Assembly (NCBI GenBank): GCA_951394045.1
Contig: OX595993.1
Span: 1,798,001 to 1,862,000 of the forward strand
Direction of reading: 5' to 3'
Length of the DNA stretch: 64,000 bases
Origin: Nitzschia sp. DOCU1
Lineage: Eukaryota > Bacillariophyta > Bacillariophyceae > Bacillariales > Bacillariaceae
Shown here: one piece after another, positions 26,280 through 37,181 of the stretch
Position numbering within the stretch: position 1 is the stretch's first letter
Layout of the letters: every line of letters starts with the position of its first letter
The notes under the pieces: generated by a model
Told to the model about the DNA's origin: nothing
Databases searched by the model: none
Seen by the model: only the letters and a program-made list of their open reading frames with translations
Position numbers and translations under genes: made by a program

Positions 26280-28211
26280 ATGAAGCCTCCGACGATAAGT
26301 CCCGAGGGCCATGAGCAGCAACAAAACGAATTGGATAATGGGGACAAAGAAAAAGAGTTGAATATGTTACGCACGCTTTATCCTACCGAGCCAGAGCTAG
26401 TTCGACTCTGTCGGGCGAAGACTTGGTTTTCGGTGGAACGAAGATCCCAATCACATCCAACCGAGGCAACACCGACGGCAGCTGCATTAAGAGGCGAAGG
26501 ATGTACAGCCTTGTCCATTGCAGTTCGATCGCGGGCGCCTCTCCATGTGCTGGAGTATCTGTTGCGAGCTGATGCAAGCCAAATTGGTGTTACTCATTGC
26601 GTCCGAGGAACGGTGTTACATGAAGCACTTAAAAATCGAGCCAACGATCGGGTGCTAGAGTTCTTGGTTCACGCCGCCATTCATTTTGACAAGAGTACGG
26701 AGCATCGACAGTCGGATTGTTTGCTTGGAACCATTGACGAACTTGGCCGGACGTCCCTTCATTACATGGTGGACAGGATACTTCGGAGCTTGGATCGAGG
26801 CGAGATCAATCGAGATAGTTGGAATATTCTACGACTAATGGTCGAAGCCTATCCTGATTCGGTCTCTATTATTGACGCTGATGGGACGACTCCGCTCGTT
26901 CTGCTGCTATTGATTCCCAAGTGTACACGAAACAGCCAGCGAGAACCGGAACTTGAAGAAGAAGTCTATTGCATGGTCAAGCTTATGCTCTCCCTTTGCC
27001 CCAGGGCAGTCCAAGTATCGCGAAGATTGCCACGACCATGGCACTATCACTTCAGCTACGATCAGACAACACTAGTGCACGGAGATGGAGTTCCCAGTCC
27101 CCTGTCCTGTGCACTTTTGCACGGACGATCGGTGGCTACAATCGAGCTCCTTCTGGACGCCAGCCGGAGGATTGGAGTTTCTGCCTGCCGATCTCTGGTT
27201 ACTCACTATCGGGAGGTACCGTTACACATAGCAGCCTCCATGCGTTGCCCCGCCAATTTATTACGCAAGCTAGTTGGGGAGGACAGCTGTGTTCTTGAGG
27301 TTTCTGACCTACACGGGTTGACCCCTCTTGACTGGATCTGGATTCGCCACACCATGGATTGGTGTTCTTCGTCGGACCCCTTCGCTCCCATCATGGTTTC
27401 TCGTCGCCGCTACATTCACAACAACTTTATGGATTGGCATGGAAGGGTCTCGAACCACTATTTGGGAATCGATCGTTCCATGGAAGAATCTACCAATCCC
27501 GTGGTCCAACACCTGAGTCGGCAGTTGAAAATGGACCTCCTCGACCGGATATCTATTTTATTGCCCGAGATGGCCACTCGGCGCATTTGGGAAGAGTGGG
27601 CCCAAGACAGGATGGACGAGGACCATGATACTTCATTCCGGCTCCCGCTAATGCATGCCGCAGCGACCGTGCCCTGTCCCTTGGCAATAGTCAAACTAGT
27701 GTGCGAAACGTGCCCCGACGAACTCCGACTTCGCGATCCATGGATGGGACGGCTACCACTTCACTATGCCGCCAAACGGGGTGGGTACGAGGCGACGTAT
27801 CCTGTAGGCGTCTCCTGTAACGTGCACAAGATGGAAGAAGTCTCGCCGCTCCAAATGATTATGATGAAGTTTCCCTTGGCGGCACGGGTGGTGGATGGTC
27901 AGCATCGCTTGGCCTTGCACATTGCTATTGATTATGCCAAGGAGGCCAAGCATAAGAATCGACTAAAGCGAGGCGTCAGCATGTCCAGTGATGACGCCTC
28001 GACTTCGTCGTCGTCATCGGAAGCTAGCATTCGGGCAGGCCACCAAGAAATCGGCGCCCTGCTTCAAATTTATCCCGAGGCTCTGCAGCGTCGTGACGGG
28101 GCTACGAAACTTTATCCTTTTCAACAAGCTGCACAAGGCCACGACGGGGATGTGGAAATGGCGTTCGTCTTGTTGCGCCGTGATCCAAGCTTGGTCCGAA
28201 CGCTTCGGTAG
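26280..28211 (+). CDS. Ankyrin-repeat protein
   Basis: 643 residues. Ankyrin-type helices recur through the protein: EGCTALSIAVRSRAPLHVLEYLL, RGTVLHEALKNRANDRVLEFLV, LGRTSLHYMVDRI, DGTTPLVLLLL, PLHIAASMRCPANLLRKLV, GRLPLHYAAKRGG and HRLALHIAIDYA. The N-terminus is hydrophilic. A Ser-rich patch (SDDASTSSSSSEAS) lies near residue 580. This is a large diatom family of protein-protein interaction proteins without a known enzyme domain; I see none here. No transmembrane segment. ATG follows GATCGGAAACACAC. Confidence 0.8.
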   Translation: MKPPTISPEGHEQQQNELDNGDKEKELNMLRTLYPTEPELVRLCRAKTWFSVERRSQSHPTEATPTAAALRGEGCTALSIAVRSRAPLHVLEYLLRADASQIGVTHCVRGTVLHEALKNRANDRVLEFLVHAAIHFDKSTEHRQSDCLLGTIDELGRTSLHYMVDRILRSLDRGEINRDSWNILRLMVEAYPDSVSIIDADGTTPLVLLLLIPKCTRNSQREPELEEEVYCMVKLMLSLCPRAVQVSRRLPRPWHYHFSYDQTTLVHGDGVPSPLSCALLHGRSVATIELLLDASRRIGVSACRSLVTHYREVPLHIAASMRCPANLLRKLVGEDSCVLEVSDLHGLTPLDWIWIRHTMDWCSSSDPFAPIMVSRRRYIHNNFMDWHGRVSNHYLGIDRSMEESTNPVVQHLSRQLKMDLLDRISILLPEMATRRIWEEWAQDRMDEDHDTSFRLPLMHAAATVPCPLAIVKLVCETCPDELRLRDPWMGRLPLHYAAKRGGYEATYPVGVSCNVHKMEEVSPLQMIMMKFPLAARVVDGQHRLALHIAIDYAKEAKHKNRLKRGVSMSSDDASTSSSSSEASIRAGHQEIGALLQIYPEALQRRDGATKLYPFQQAAQGHDGDVEMAFVLLRRDPSLVRTLR

Positions 28212-29375
28212 CCACCCTCCAAAAAACGTTGTTCTTCCCGAGAACACAACGCTATCCCCCCACGCAAGAAACGCCCACCACCGAATCTGTACAACATAGA
28301 ACGTATGGAAGCGTGTATTATAATGAAATCTTGCTTTGCTAGCAGCACTACAAGGCTTTAGTTAGTCATGGCGTACGGCAGAAGCGAAGGCGTGAAGGAT
28401 GCTATCTGTGGCACCACCGGCAATGACATACTATGAGATCCTCTTGCTACTGAGGAGTCTACAAAGACAATGGCACGTACAGGACGATGGCAACTTTTGC
28501 AGGTGGTAAACTACCGGTAGAAGTTGTTTCAGGAGTTGCTGCACCGCATTGGTCCCCATGACGATGTCCTCATCTGCGCCCACTGCCGCTCCTGCTGTTC
28601 TTTCTGGCCATGCTGGCTGCCTAGCTACAACTAGTACTAGCGCTGTTGCCGTGCACGATAGGCCAAAATCATGGTACGTCGTTGTGCTGTCGACGAGGTG
28701 TGTTCTTGTTCCAACAGGATCACCCCCAAAAGGTGACGCCAGAATGGATTCAAGGGAAGTATATATACGTGCCTCCGAGAACTATGTAACTATAGCCATT
28801 GTTTACCTTCGGAGCTATCGGACGCATCCTCTCGAAGTTCGCGCCATTTACCCGGCATCGGAAGTGATTTAGTCGGAGCAGTCCTCCAGGGAGGTTGCCC
28901 TTTATGACGTGGATGGTTCCAATGACCAATCAGATTATTGAGTGTCGATGGCGTGGCCAACGGGTGTACGTCTTGTCGTGCGTCGCCCCATCGGCTACGG
29001 AAGCTCTCGTAGAGTTTCTAAGACCACAACTCCGCGAAAGAATTCTCATCCCAAAGTTCTTTTTCTCGCTTCGCTGTCCTTCACACAAATCCATCGGAAG
29101 ATTGTATGTATCGTTGTTGCTGTTGCTGCATAGATACATCCATCATCGTCCAAGGATCTCTGCGTTGTCCGTGTTGGAGGGAAGAAATAAAAAGACACCC
29201 ACCCCATCACCCATCAACCTTGATCGGATACTTCCACCGTCGGACCTCTTCGTCCTCATTCAATTCCTGAGTTGTGAATCTCAAGAGATTCATTCGGCAT
29301 CTTAACTTCTCCCTGTTCCCACCCCCATCGGATCAGGCTTCACTTTAATCCAACAACAACAATACACACAACAAT
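28212..29375. other. Intergenic, nothing recognised
   Basis: About 1.16 kb between two plus-strand genes. Frames of 107 and 136 codons exist but lack domain signals and have odd composition, so I do not call them. The last 40 bases are CAA-rich (CCAACAACAACAATACACACAACAAT), a leader typical of the next gene. Confidence 0.5.
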
Positions 29376-30131
29376 ATGTCAAAACCGTTCCAAGCTTTGG
29401 GTATGAAACGCGTCCTGACGCACGTCGGCGTCGGAATGGGTGCCGCCAGCTTTTGGCGGGGTGCCTGGTACGTGTTAGACGATCACCTCTTTCCAGACGA
29501 CAAGGGGAAGAGTGCCTTGGCTTCCTTTGGACTGGGCGTGGCGGGCATGACGGCGTCACAGGGGCTAGTGGCGAAATGCGAAGAACTGGCGTCAAGAAAG
29601 TCTAGCAACAGCAGAAGCGCGTTAGTGGCGGCTCGTCGGCTGCAAATGTTTCGATTCGGGGCATTGTATACAATTGCTGTCTCTTGTGTGTTGGTGTGGC
29701 GAGGCACGTGGGTGGGCTGGGATGTCTTGTACGAATATACACATCCCGCACAAACGCCGTGTCGAACGGGAGTCAAGAGTACGGACCCCGGTCATTTGAG
29801 TACCAGTGGCATGTTATCACACGTTATAGCAATCACTGCCTTGGTGGGAACCGGCTTGTTTGCATCCGTGCTCGCACCACCGGCCGCTACTTCAATTGTT
29901 CGAGACTGGGCCGTTCAGGCGGGAGCAAAACCCTATAGTGGACCAGCTGGAAAACTAGTGCAGCGATTGTGGGCCAAGACGAGCCACATTCCGTCATGGT
30001 CGGCGGTACAGCCTGTCATGGCTCGCAGTAGTAGTTCACAACCGCAGCCTCGATCCGTCACATTGGGTCGAACATTTTTGACACAGTCATCGTCGCGTCC
30101 GTTGTCTTACGATCAACGACGAGGACTGTAA
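29376..30131 (+). CDS. Fuseless-like multi-pass membrane protein
   Basis: 251 residues with about four hydrophobic segments. Two WRG motifs repeat in similar context: FWRGAWYVLDDHLFPDD near residue 28 and VWRGTWVGWDVLYEY near 112, each preceded by a hydrophobic helix. This double pattern resembles the Fuseless family of animal membrane proteins, whose molecular function is poorly known. A hydrophobic segment HVIAITALVGTGLFASVLA precedes a Ser/Gln/Pro-rich tail. The family call is from memory of the pattern. Directly after the TAA an ATG opens a further 64 codons in the same frame. Confidence 0.55.
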   Translation: MSKPFQALGMKRVLTHVGVGMGAASFWRGAWYVLDDHLFPDDKGKSALASFGLGVAGMTASQGLVAKCEELASRKSSNSRSALVAARRLQMFRFGALYTIAVSCVLVWRGTWVGWDVLYEYTHPAQTPCRTGVKSTDPGHLSTSGMLSHVIAITALVGTGLFASVLAPPAATSIVRDWAVQAGAKPYSGPAGKLVQRLWAKTSHIPSWSAVQPVMARSSSSQPQPRSVTLGRTFLTQSSSRPLSYDQRRGL

Positions 30132-30405
30132 ATGCTAATACTTTTAATCCTTCTATCTTCCTTTCTACCTACTATATTTTCTAGTATATTTCTTTCTATT
30201 CTAGACAGCTATGTACGCAATGCATTTCGCTTACGCAAGAAGATTGCTCGTCTCCCCGAGGATTTGAAGAAAGCATTTGACAAAGAATGGTCGAGCGATC
30301 GAGGTCTTGGGCCCTTGTGGCCTTAGTCAATCGCTGTGCGTTTTAGAACCTCTTGACTGGAAAATGCCAATACTGCGGTCGCTCCCCCCTTCCCGTGTGG
30401 AGGAG

Positions 30406-31602
30406 TCAACACTGGCGGTACTCATGTATCATTTTGGGGCTGGTTCCTTTCCGATCCTCGCTGTCTGTTGGAATCCAGCCACGCACCGGCGGGAGGGGTC
30501 GTTCCAATGAATAAGGGACATACCACAGGACGTTGGTGACACGTGGGGCCATCTGGTGACTGTGCACCGCTTCGGCAAGGCACCAGCACCATCTAGCACC
30601 GTCAGAGTGGCCTGCTCGTGCCTTGACTAGGATCGTCCTACTAGCTGAGGCTTCATTTGCACTTGTACCCCCGTCGGTTGTTGGGTTCAAATCAAAGTAC
30701 TCTATGCAGCTCCGTCCATCGTCCGTACTACGACGAAACTGCACATCGTAGGTCCCCATGAACTCACTGAACCTCTCAGGGAGACCGGAGACATTGATTG
30801 AATCTGTCGTCGCTACCAACTCATTGCGACAAGAGGCAAGCTCCCATTCTGTCAGTATAAGTCGGGCAAACATGGGGTTTGCCATCTCCTCGGTGCTCCA
30901 TCCGTAAAAAGCAAGGTTTTCGCTCATGGGTCCCTCCCATGTATCCCAGGCCTTGAGAAATACCGGAATTACTTCTCTCAGCTGCTCTTCATTGAAGAGC
31001 AGTCGTAAAGTTTGATCGTCAAAGACATCAAAGAAGTAATAAAAAGCGTGATACCTGGCATTTTCAAGAAGATTGCAGGAATCGCAAAGAACAAATGCTC
31101 GCACATACAAGTTGAGCATGTCGGGATCTGTATTTTTCTTGTTTATCAGTGCCTCTTTTAGTTTGTCGAAGTCTTCCGCAATGACATCATTGCAAAGCTT
31201 GAGTCCTTCGCGAAATTCGTACTTGTCGTAGAGTGGGATGATTTCGACAGCATCTTCCATTGTCATTTTCCGGGTTTCCCGCGGACGCAGGAGGAATTTT
31301 ATGGCAAGATCCCAGGTTTTCGGTTCCACATCGGGGAGTCTGATTTCTCGAGAAATCGATTCCTTCATTGGACTCGCCAACAGGGTGTCAATGAAACGAC
31401 TGTGGGTGGCCATGACTGCCGCATTGTACCGGTACTCACACTGCCCCTGCCCACCGTCATTGGTGGGAGCGTCCCCGACAATTATCTTCAAGTCCCATTC
31501 CACGGAGCGCAACTTCTTGGTGGAAGGTTCTTCGTCGCTGTCATCATCGCTATCATCATCTTTATTAAGGCCGGGCATTGGACCGTCGTTGATGGAAGCC
31601 AT
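30406..31602 (-). CDS. BTB/POZ domain protein
   Basis: 398 residues from the ATG at 31602 (MASINDGPM). An acidic stretch (DDDSDDDSDEEPSTKKLR) precedes the BTB fold at about residues 35-145: DLKIIVGD, ATHSRFIDTLLASPMKES, REIRLPDVEPKTWDLAIKFLL and the EIIPLYDKYEF helix. The region after it (LYVRAFVLCDSCNLLENARYHAFYYF) is helical, like a BACK extension. BTB proteins usually act as dimerising adaptors for Cullin-3 ligases; the ligase link is inferred. The start lies 42 bases from that of a divergent gene, so they must share a promoter. Confidence 0.8.
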   Translation of the reverse strand: MASINDGPMPGLNKDDDSDDDSDEEPSTKKLRSVEWDLKIIVGDAPTNDGGQGQCEYRYNAAVMATHSRFIDTLLASPMKESISREIRLPDVEPKTWDLAIKFLLRPRETRKMTMEDAVEIIPLYDKYEFREGLKLCNDVIAEDFDKLKEALINKKNTDPDMLNLYVRAFVLCDSCNLLENARYHAFYYFFDVFDDQTLRLLFNEEQLREVIPVFLKAWDTWEGPMSENLAFYGWSTEEMANPMFARLILTEWELASCRNELVATTDSINVSGLPERFSEFMGTYDVQFRRSTDDGRSCIEYFDLNPTTDGGTSANEASASRTILVKARAGHSDGARWCWCLAEAVHSHQMAPRVTNVLWYVPYSLERPLPPVRGWIPTDSEDRKGTSPKMIHEYRQC

Positions 31603-31644
31603 GGTTCGTTGCAAAAGTCGTCGTCAAAGTCCAAAGATTGTGCG

Positions 31645-32187
31645 ATGATTGATGATTGCCCTCCTTGTTTTGGATACATGGCGCATCTCTTTGGGACACG
31701 AGTAGAAAAGTACATTGAACGTCTCACGGCAAAGACCAAACCGAAAAAGGTTTTGGTCTGTATGATTTACTATCTGGATGAAAATCCAGTACGCTCATGG
31801 GCAGGCCCGGCTCTGTCCATTTTGGGATACAATCGAAATCCAGCCAAGTTGCAGTTGCTGATACGCAAATTCTTTGAAAAGGCGACATCGTAAGTGCCCA
31901 ATCAACAATGCTTTTCTGTTGTACTTTTACTAGTATCAACTCACAAGTCGAGATTGTTGATTCATTGCAGAAAAATTTCGATTCCCGGCACCGAAGTTGT
32001 CCCCGTTCCACTTTTCAATGTTCTAGATGGCAAGAACTCGGCAGACTATGTAGCTCGCGTGGAACCATCCTCTCAAGGTGGCAGAAAAATGGCGGAATAC
32101 TTGCTCGATATCATTGGCAGTCCTTCGCCGCCCACGTATGGGTCGTTGGCTCAACCAGTGGAGGCGCAGTACATGGAAGCAAGATAG
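31645..32187 (+). CDS. SGNH-hydrolase-like protein, probably 5'-truncated
   Basis: Two exons, 31645-31889 and 31971-32187, 153 residues. Intron GTAAGT to CATTGCAG (81 bases). Spliced, it reads KKVLVCMIYYLDENPVRSW, ALSILGYNRNPAKLQLLIRKFF and then KISIPGTEVVPVPLFNVLDG with VEPSSQGGRKMAEYLL. This resembles the second half of a GDSL/SGNH hydrolase. The N-terminal nucleophile block is absent and no D-x-x-H pair is obvious, so activity is doubtful. The upstream sequence is antisense to the BTB gene, which leaves no room for a missing exon. It may be a truncated copy; the tidy intron argues it is or was expressed. Confidence 0.55.
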
Positions 32188-32325
32188 GAGAGATCAGTCT
32201 CATTTCATAGTGTGGTATGCGACTGAAAGAGTCCCCGTATGATTACAGTATTTGGCCAAGAGATTTGACTATAGAACGATATTATCTGGACTAGAGCTTA
32301 TAAGTGGACGAGCGGATTCAGCTTC

Positions 32326-34620
32326 TTATTGAAATCTTTCCGTAGTCAAACGCGGGCGCCGACTCGATGACAGGCCGACAAAGTTCGTCAGGACCGACAA
32401 CGATCGAGTATTCGGCAAGAAGTTTGGTACTTTCTGCTCACGGAGTAGTTGGATACATCGTGCTATTTTCCCACCACGGGGCCTCGTGGAGAGCCATGGC
32501 CGGATGGTTCCTGACTGCGTCAATGCGTCCATGGTCTGATCGTACAGTACGGAATCACCCCAAATCGGAGCCCTATTTTGTCCACAACCGAGAAATTGGG
32601 AAATGGCGCGGGCATACAAATACCGAAAGGTCCTGGCGCAGACTTGAATTGGTTGCTTGTTGAATGGATCTTGGCGCAACTGACAAAGTAACCCAGCGTT
32701 TGCAGCTTCTTCATTCCGGGGACTAATACCATCCGCTTTGTCACCATCCATCGCAGGCTCATTGCTATCCATCTTCCCCTCGTGTGCGATAGGTGACTGT
32801 TTGGTCGATGCCAGCGGTGTGATGAAGGATGTGCGGCCACTCGCTGGCAATCGAGCTTCAACGCGGCCCTCATCTCGATCCATGGAAGGCTTCCTTCGTG
32901 TCAGAGCAGACGCTGGAGTCACGACACTGAGGAAGTTTGTCGAGGATCCCTCGTTGCGCACCATGGCACTGAGAGATTCTGTCAAGGGACTCAAGTCTCG
33001 AAATCGTTCCGATGACTCCACCGGACTTCACTCCTGACTACCGTCCTGAGACTTTTGGGGTGTGGGCTGACTTTGATTAGAGTGCGCTTGTTCATTGCGT
33101 TGCGTTGATGTCATGTCGGGGCTATCCAGAACTTCCAATGGACCGCCCCGTTGATACTGACGATCAGCTGCTACTAGAGAATGGGCGTCGTCAAGCTCAA
33201 AGTTCGGCTGAAGTGTCTTGGGAGGCCCCGGACAAATCCGTTCAAAGTCTGTCTTTCCAGGCAGCAACGGGGAGACGCCTATCGAACCCTGAGTTTCCTT
33301 CACGCAGGAACCGACATCGGCATGCTCGACTTCGCTCCTTTCTGATTGAGAGGCGCAATTGTTGCTTTTACCGGAAATAGTTCGATTTTTGGGCGGCCCC
33401 GGGTAGATCCTCTCAAATCAGCCGTCTCGGGCAAGCCACAACTTTTGGCCAACTCTTCCATGGTTGCAAAATTGTGTTGTGAGAAGTGGGGCTGACCTTT
33501 TTGCACCATCGCCATCATCATGATTCATTACATCATCTGTGCCATGGGCAGGAGTGTCGTTCTGCAACTGCGACTCGTCTGGCGACTGCTGTTGTGGTGG
33601 CGGCGGCGTTACCAGTTTGGGAGGTCCCGGGTAAAATCCTTCCAAATCCGCCGTTTCGGGTAGACGTATACTACTGCTGAAAGAATCTTGTGTTGTACGA
33701 TCCAAATGTTGCTGACTGCCGTTCCCATTGAAAGCTTGCAAAGGTGGCAGTGGTGGCGACTCCTGGGCAGAAGAAGCTGGGAATCCTGGGACAAGATTGT
33801 CGACTTTTGGAGTTTTCGTCGTCGGCGGCGCTAGTGAATCCTTCGGGCTGGAACGGCGTCGACGGCGGGGGCGTCGCCGTTCTGGGCGATTCTTAGCATC
33901 GACTGGGGTACCCGAGGACGCGCCGTGAATAGTTTGTACTTGTTTACGGCTGTCTGTAGCAAACGAGACGGAGGATCCTCGTTTGCTTAATGGCTTCGGT
34001 GTTGTAGCTGCGTTCGAGTGATCAGCAGTAGTAGCACTTATGTTTGGAGCGTGCTGCTTCAATGAGCTTGTTCTATCGGCGGCGCTGGGATGATGCGATG
34101 AGCAGGTAACGTGTTTTCTTTCAAGTCTGCTTTATCCGCTTTGTTTGTATCCTTCGCTTTGGGAGGACTTGTCGCCTGGAAGGAGTCCTCCTCGCCATCT
34201 CGAACTGGCAAATCTTGCATCCAACCACTGTAGAGGCACTTGAGAGTATCTGGATCCAGGTCGTCCTGAGTAATTTCTCGCCCCGGTAGCTTCTTTCCAA
34301 AGTGTTCTAGTTTGAGTTCAAAGTGCCCAACAAATCGCCGCACCGCTGCTTGTACGTCAAATCGATCAGCTCGCAAAAACGCCAAACGAAAGGTTTCATT
34401 CTGGACATACGCCGGGTTCAGACCGAAGGCCAATTCATTAGCGGGCACTTTTGTCGAAGCCGACAAGGTTTTATAAGAATACAGTGTGTCCAGTCGGTGT
34501 TGAAACTCTGCCAATTTAGTTTCAATAAAAGCACGGTCTTCTTCCTGTTGATAGATCCCCGTGGCAATGCCAGGACGATCGAACGTCACCTGATAATTGC
34601 CTATATAGCTATCTCTTTGT
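32326..34620 (-). pseudogene. Broken gene: CRAL-TRIO-N-like domain plus PETAD repeats
   Basis: Coding signal in shifting frames. 34620-34062 encodes ETFRLAFLRADRFDVQAAVRRF, LEHFGKKLPGREI and GWMQDLPVRD, the pattern of the helical domain before CRAL-TRIO lipid-binding folds in diatoms. The frame then changes within 34060-34135, again near 33500 (an A5 run) and near 33400, and a UGA at 33030-33028 interrupts the last part. Across these breaks a module recurs three times: RLPETADLEGFYPGPPKLV, GLPETADL with YPGPPK in the shifted frame, and KTDFERICPGPPKTL. No ATG is available at the 5' end. Three frame changes and a stop are best explained by a pseudogene, although sequencing errors in homopolymers cannot be excluded for single cases. 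Confidence 0.6.
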
Positions 34621-35337
34621 GACTACTACTATGGCACCATTGTATACATCATTGATCGATGGCAACTGTGCTTGGATTCTCAGCTACTCTCTCGTAGTAG
34701 ACGGACTTTTGCTCGTCGATCAAAACTCGGAAAACAGAGCAAAACACAATTTTGCTGCCGAGCTCGCCTGGCCGCTGTCCGCTGCCCACTGGCCTGGTCA
34801 AAGAAGTCAAGACGGTCATTGAAGATGGGCCTGCGCGCGCACGGCATCCTTGCGTGGCGAAGCTTGTATGCCTCCAAGAAGAACCGTCGAGACCTTTTTG
34901 CACGTGAGCACACTATCGATAGAGGAGAAGGATCGAGCCATTGCGAAAACTCAAGACGACAATGATGATAATGTAATAATGTAACAGTCAACAATCAGCA
35001 ATTCTTGAATTGGATGCTTCTTCGGCGGAGCGTGGGATAATTTTGTATGTGGATTGGCACCGCAGGTTGAAGTTGAGCAACGTGGGATACTCCGTGTGTA
35101 AACCATCAAGAAACCGCAGAAACTGCTCGACTTGACCACCGAAAAGCCCACGAAAAAATCACTTTTTCCCTCAATCGTCGTCACTTTTTTGCGAAAGGAG
35201 CACTCTGTGTTGCTCCTTTCTTCATCGTCGCCATGAAATTCATGACGATGATGGAGAGACAGTCCCACAGCAGCACCACCGGCTGCTGTTTGTCTCGCAG
35301 GAAGGTCGGCAGTGCATCTGAGTTGTGGAGATGACGT

Positions 35338-35571
35338 CCTGGGGTCCCCATGGGTGGGATCCTAAAAGCTGTCGTCGGCAGCACGCCGGGATCGATCCTC
35401 GCTCGTGTTCTGTCTTTTGTTTCTCTCTTTCTTTCAACAGATCTGTGGATTGCTCTGGTGGTGGCAGTCCAGGTCGTGTCGAGCCTTCCTGGGGTCCCCG
35501 TGGGTGGGACCCTAAAAGCTATCGTATCATCCTCCTACGGTTTCGTGGCATGGGGCGGTAGCACGCCGGGA
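35338..35571. repeat. Direct repeat, two units
   Basis: Unit 1 (35338-35391) and unit 2 (35488-35571) share CCTGGGGTCCC-TGGGTGGGA-CCTAAAAGCT and end with GGYAGCACGCCGGGA. Unit 2 carries an extra 30 bases between the two shared blocks. Both units are on the plus strand, 150 bases apart. Confidence 0.75.
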
Positions 35572-36446
35572 AGGATCGTTTGATTGTCGACAGAGGCGCT
35601 TTGATTCGAGGTGAGTTCTTTGCTGTCGTGCTGGTGTTCTTTCGTTCTCACAAGATTTTCCTCGTTCTATTTTAGCTGTTGCAAGTATTACCGACCACGA
35701 CTCCAAAAGTGTTCTCTTTTCATTCCCTTGTGTGCAGGTACATCCCCGCCTGGCTATGAAAAATATATGTAATTTGTGAGGTAACAGCCGAAAGAAGAGG
35801 AGTGGGAAGGGGGGCAACCGGCATGGCTTGGGGCACTGGGGGCAAAGCCAGTGATACACCATTGACCCCGGAACCCCCCGTCCCACGTTGGATGCAGCAA
35901 GTTGGCGGATGAGTGGATGCTGTGGCGTGTTCCAGTCCCGAACATGGTAACGCAGACATCCATGACCCCAATGATTGGACTCCATCATAAAAATTGGCCT
36001 CCAAGGGAATGAAAGAGGATTGCTTAGGAATGTCGTCGGATGAGGTTTTGCTTGCGACGGTCTACAATGGAATGGGGAGAAGATTGGCGAGAACAAAGAC
36101 GTTGGCGCGACAGCAGAGGCTTCACCTTGCAATCAAAGCTACTTTGTTGGCCGGATTTGTTGTTGGAAAGTTGAGTCCTCTCTTTGTTTTGTAGGTCGGT
36201 TGTGGTGTGGGTGGATGTATGTGTGCATGTATTCGGTGTCGTCATGGTAAGTGCCCATTGTATGTTGCTGTTTTATCATATTTTCATATTGCTCTCCCGC
36301 AGTGCTACTTATACCCCTGTTCTTTCCTCCTTTTGCAGGCGTCTGGTTGTGTTCTACAAAACCAACACTTTCCAGAGCAACGATCCTGATCCCTGATCTC
36401 GACCCCGATTCCAATTCTCCCCGCACACAAACAGCCTGATCAACGC

Positions 36447-36658
36447 AACCGGTTTGTGGTTCCGGTTTTAAAACGTCCTCCACTCGCGTACGTGTCTCGT
36501 CGCGGAGAGTTTAAGTGTAACCTGTGCTGGTGCGTGGAGGATTGGAATCGGCTGTACGCCGTCGAGTGAAGCGGATTGTTGTCTCTACTAGGCGGATCTC
36601 CCTCCCGTGTGTGGGTAGAGGGAGCTCTCCTCCGGGCGGAGCAGCTGTGGCCTACCCC
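36447..36658 (+). ncRNA. Candidate structured RNA (stem-loop cluster)
   Basis: Several perfect stems lie in a row: AACCGG/CCGGTT (36447-36467), CCTCCAC/GTGGAGG (36477-36540) enclosing TGTAA, and GGGTAG/CTACCC (36613-36657) enclosing CGGAGCAGC. A competing stem CTCCCTC/GAGGGAG is at 36598-36624. UGUNR in a stem-closed 5' part and GGAGCAG in a later hairpin are features of signal recognition particle RNA, but the order and spacing are only loosely similar. No pol III promoter was identified. Chance stems in GC-rich DNA remain possible. Confidence 0.2.
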
Positions 36659-37181
36659 ATCCATATCGAACAGCTTTGACGTAGCGGTGGGGCTCAGTAA
36701 TTTGTTGCGTGAACAAATTCAGCCAATTGGTTCGATGAATTTAGATAATCTAGTAGAATTTATTCAAAACGGTGCGTTCTTTATGCTACTATGCATCTAG
36801 GGCTCGCAATACTGTGAGCAGTAGCTGTCTCTGTATTGCTGGTAGAATCCATTTGCAAATAGTCTGCAGGTCGGAAAAATGGCACTATCCTAGCTTTGTC
36901 TTTTTCATTGTCAAACATGACGCAGTAGGCATTCTCAATAGCCGGAATTCGCAGCTACGTGATGAATTATTTGCCGTATTGCTAAAGCGAGGGTTTATTC
37001 CCATGGACTCAGTTCAACGGCAGACTTGCGTGTTCTTCTCTGCCAACGCCAGTGGATCATTCCTGAAAAGAGCAGCTCTGCGATTGACCACTAAAGCTTC
37101 CCTCCGGAAAGACTGACTTCCCAGACGCCGATTGAAACAACGGAGCAAGTATTCGACTGCAGTCGTCTCCAATCGTAGACG

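Larger units (their letters stand above)
34621..37181. other. Gene-poor region with local repeats and stem-loops
   Basis: About 2.56 kb with no frame I can support; a 201-codon minus-strand frame at 35527-36132 lacks any family signal. Two diverged copies of a GGGGTCCC motif unit (35338 and 35488) and a cluster of stem-loops at 36447-36658 are listed separately. Confidence 0.5.

Noticed and set aside
28549..29305. Two plus-strand frames of 107 and 136 codons
   Set aside because: No recognisable family, unlikely composition, and the second ends in the leader of the next gene.
35527..36132. 201-codon minus-strand frame in the gene-poor region
   Set aside because: No domain pattern and low-complexity Pro/Ser composition; overlaps several other random frames.
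36700..36740. Possible tRNA-like GGTTCGA motif
   Set aside because: No matching D-arm, anticodon arm or acceptor stem around it; no tRNA found anywhere in the window.
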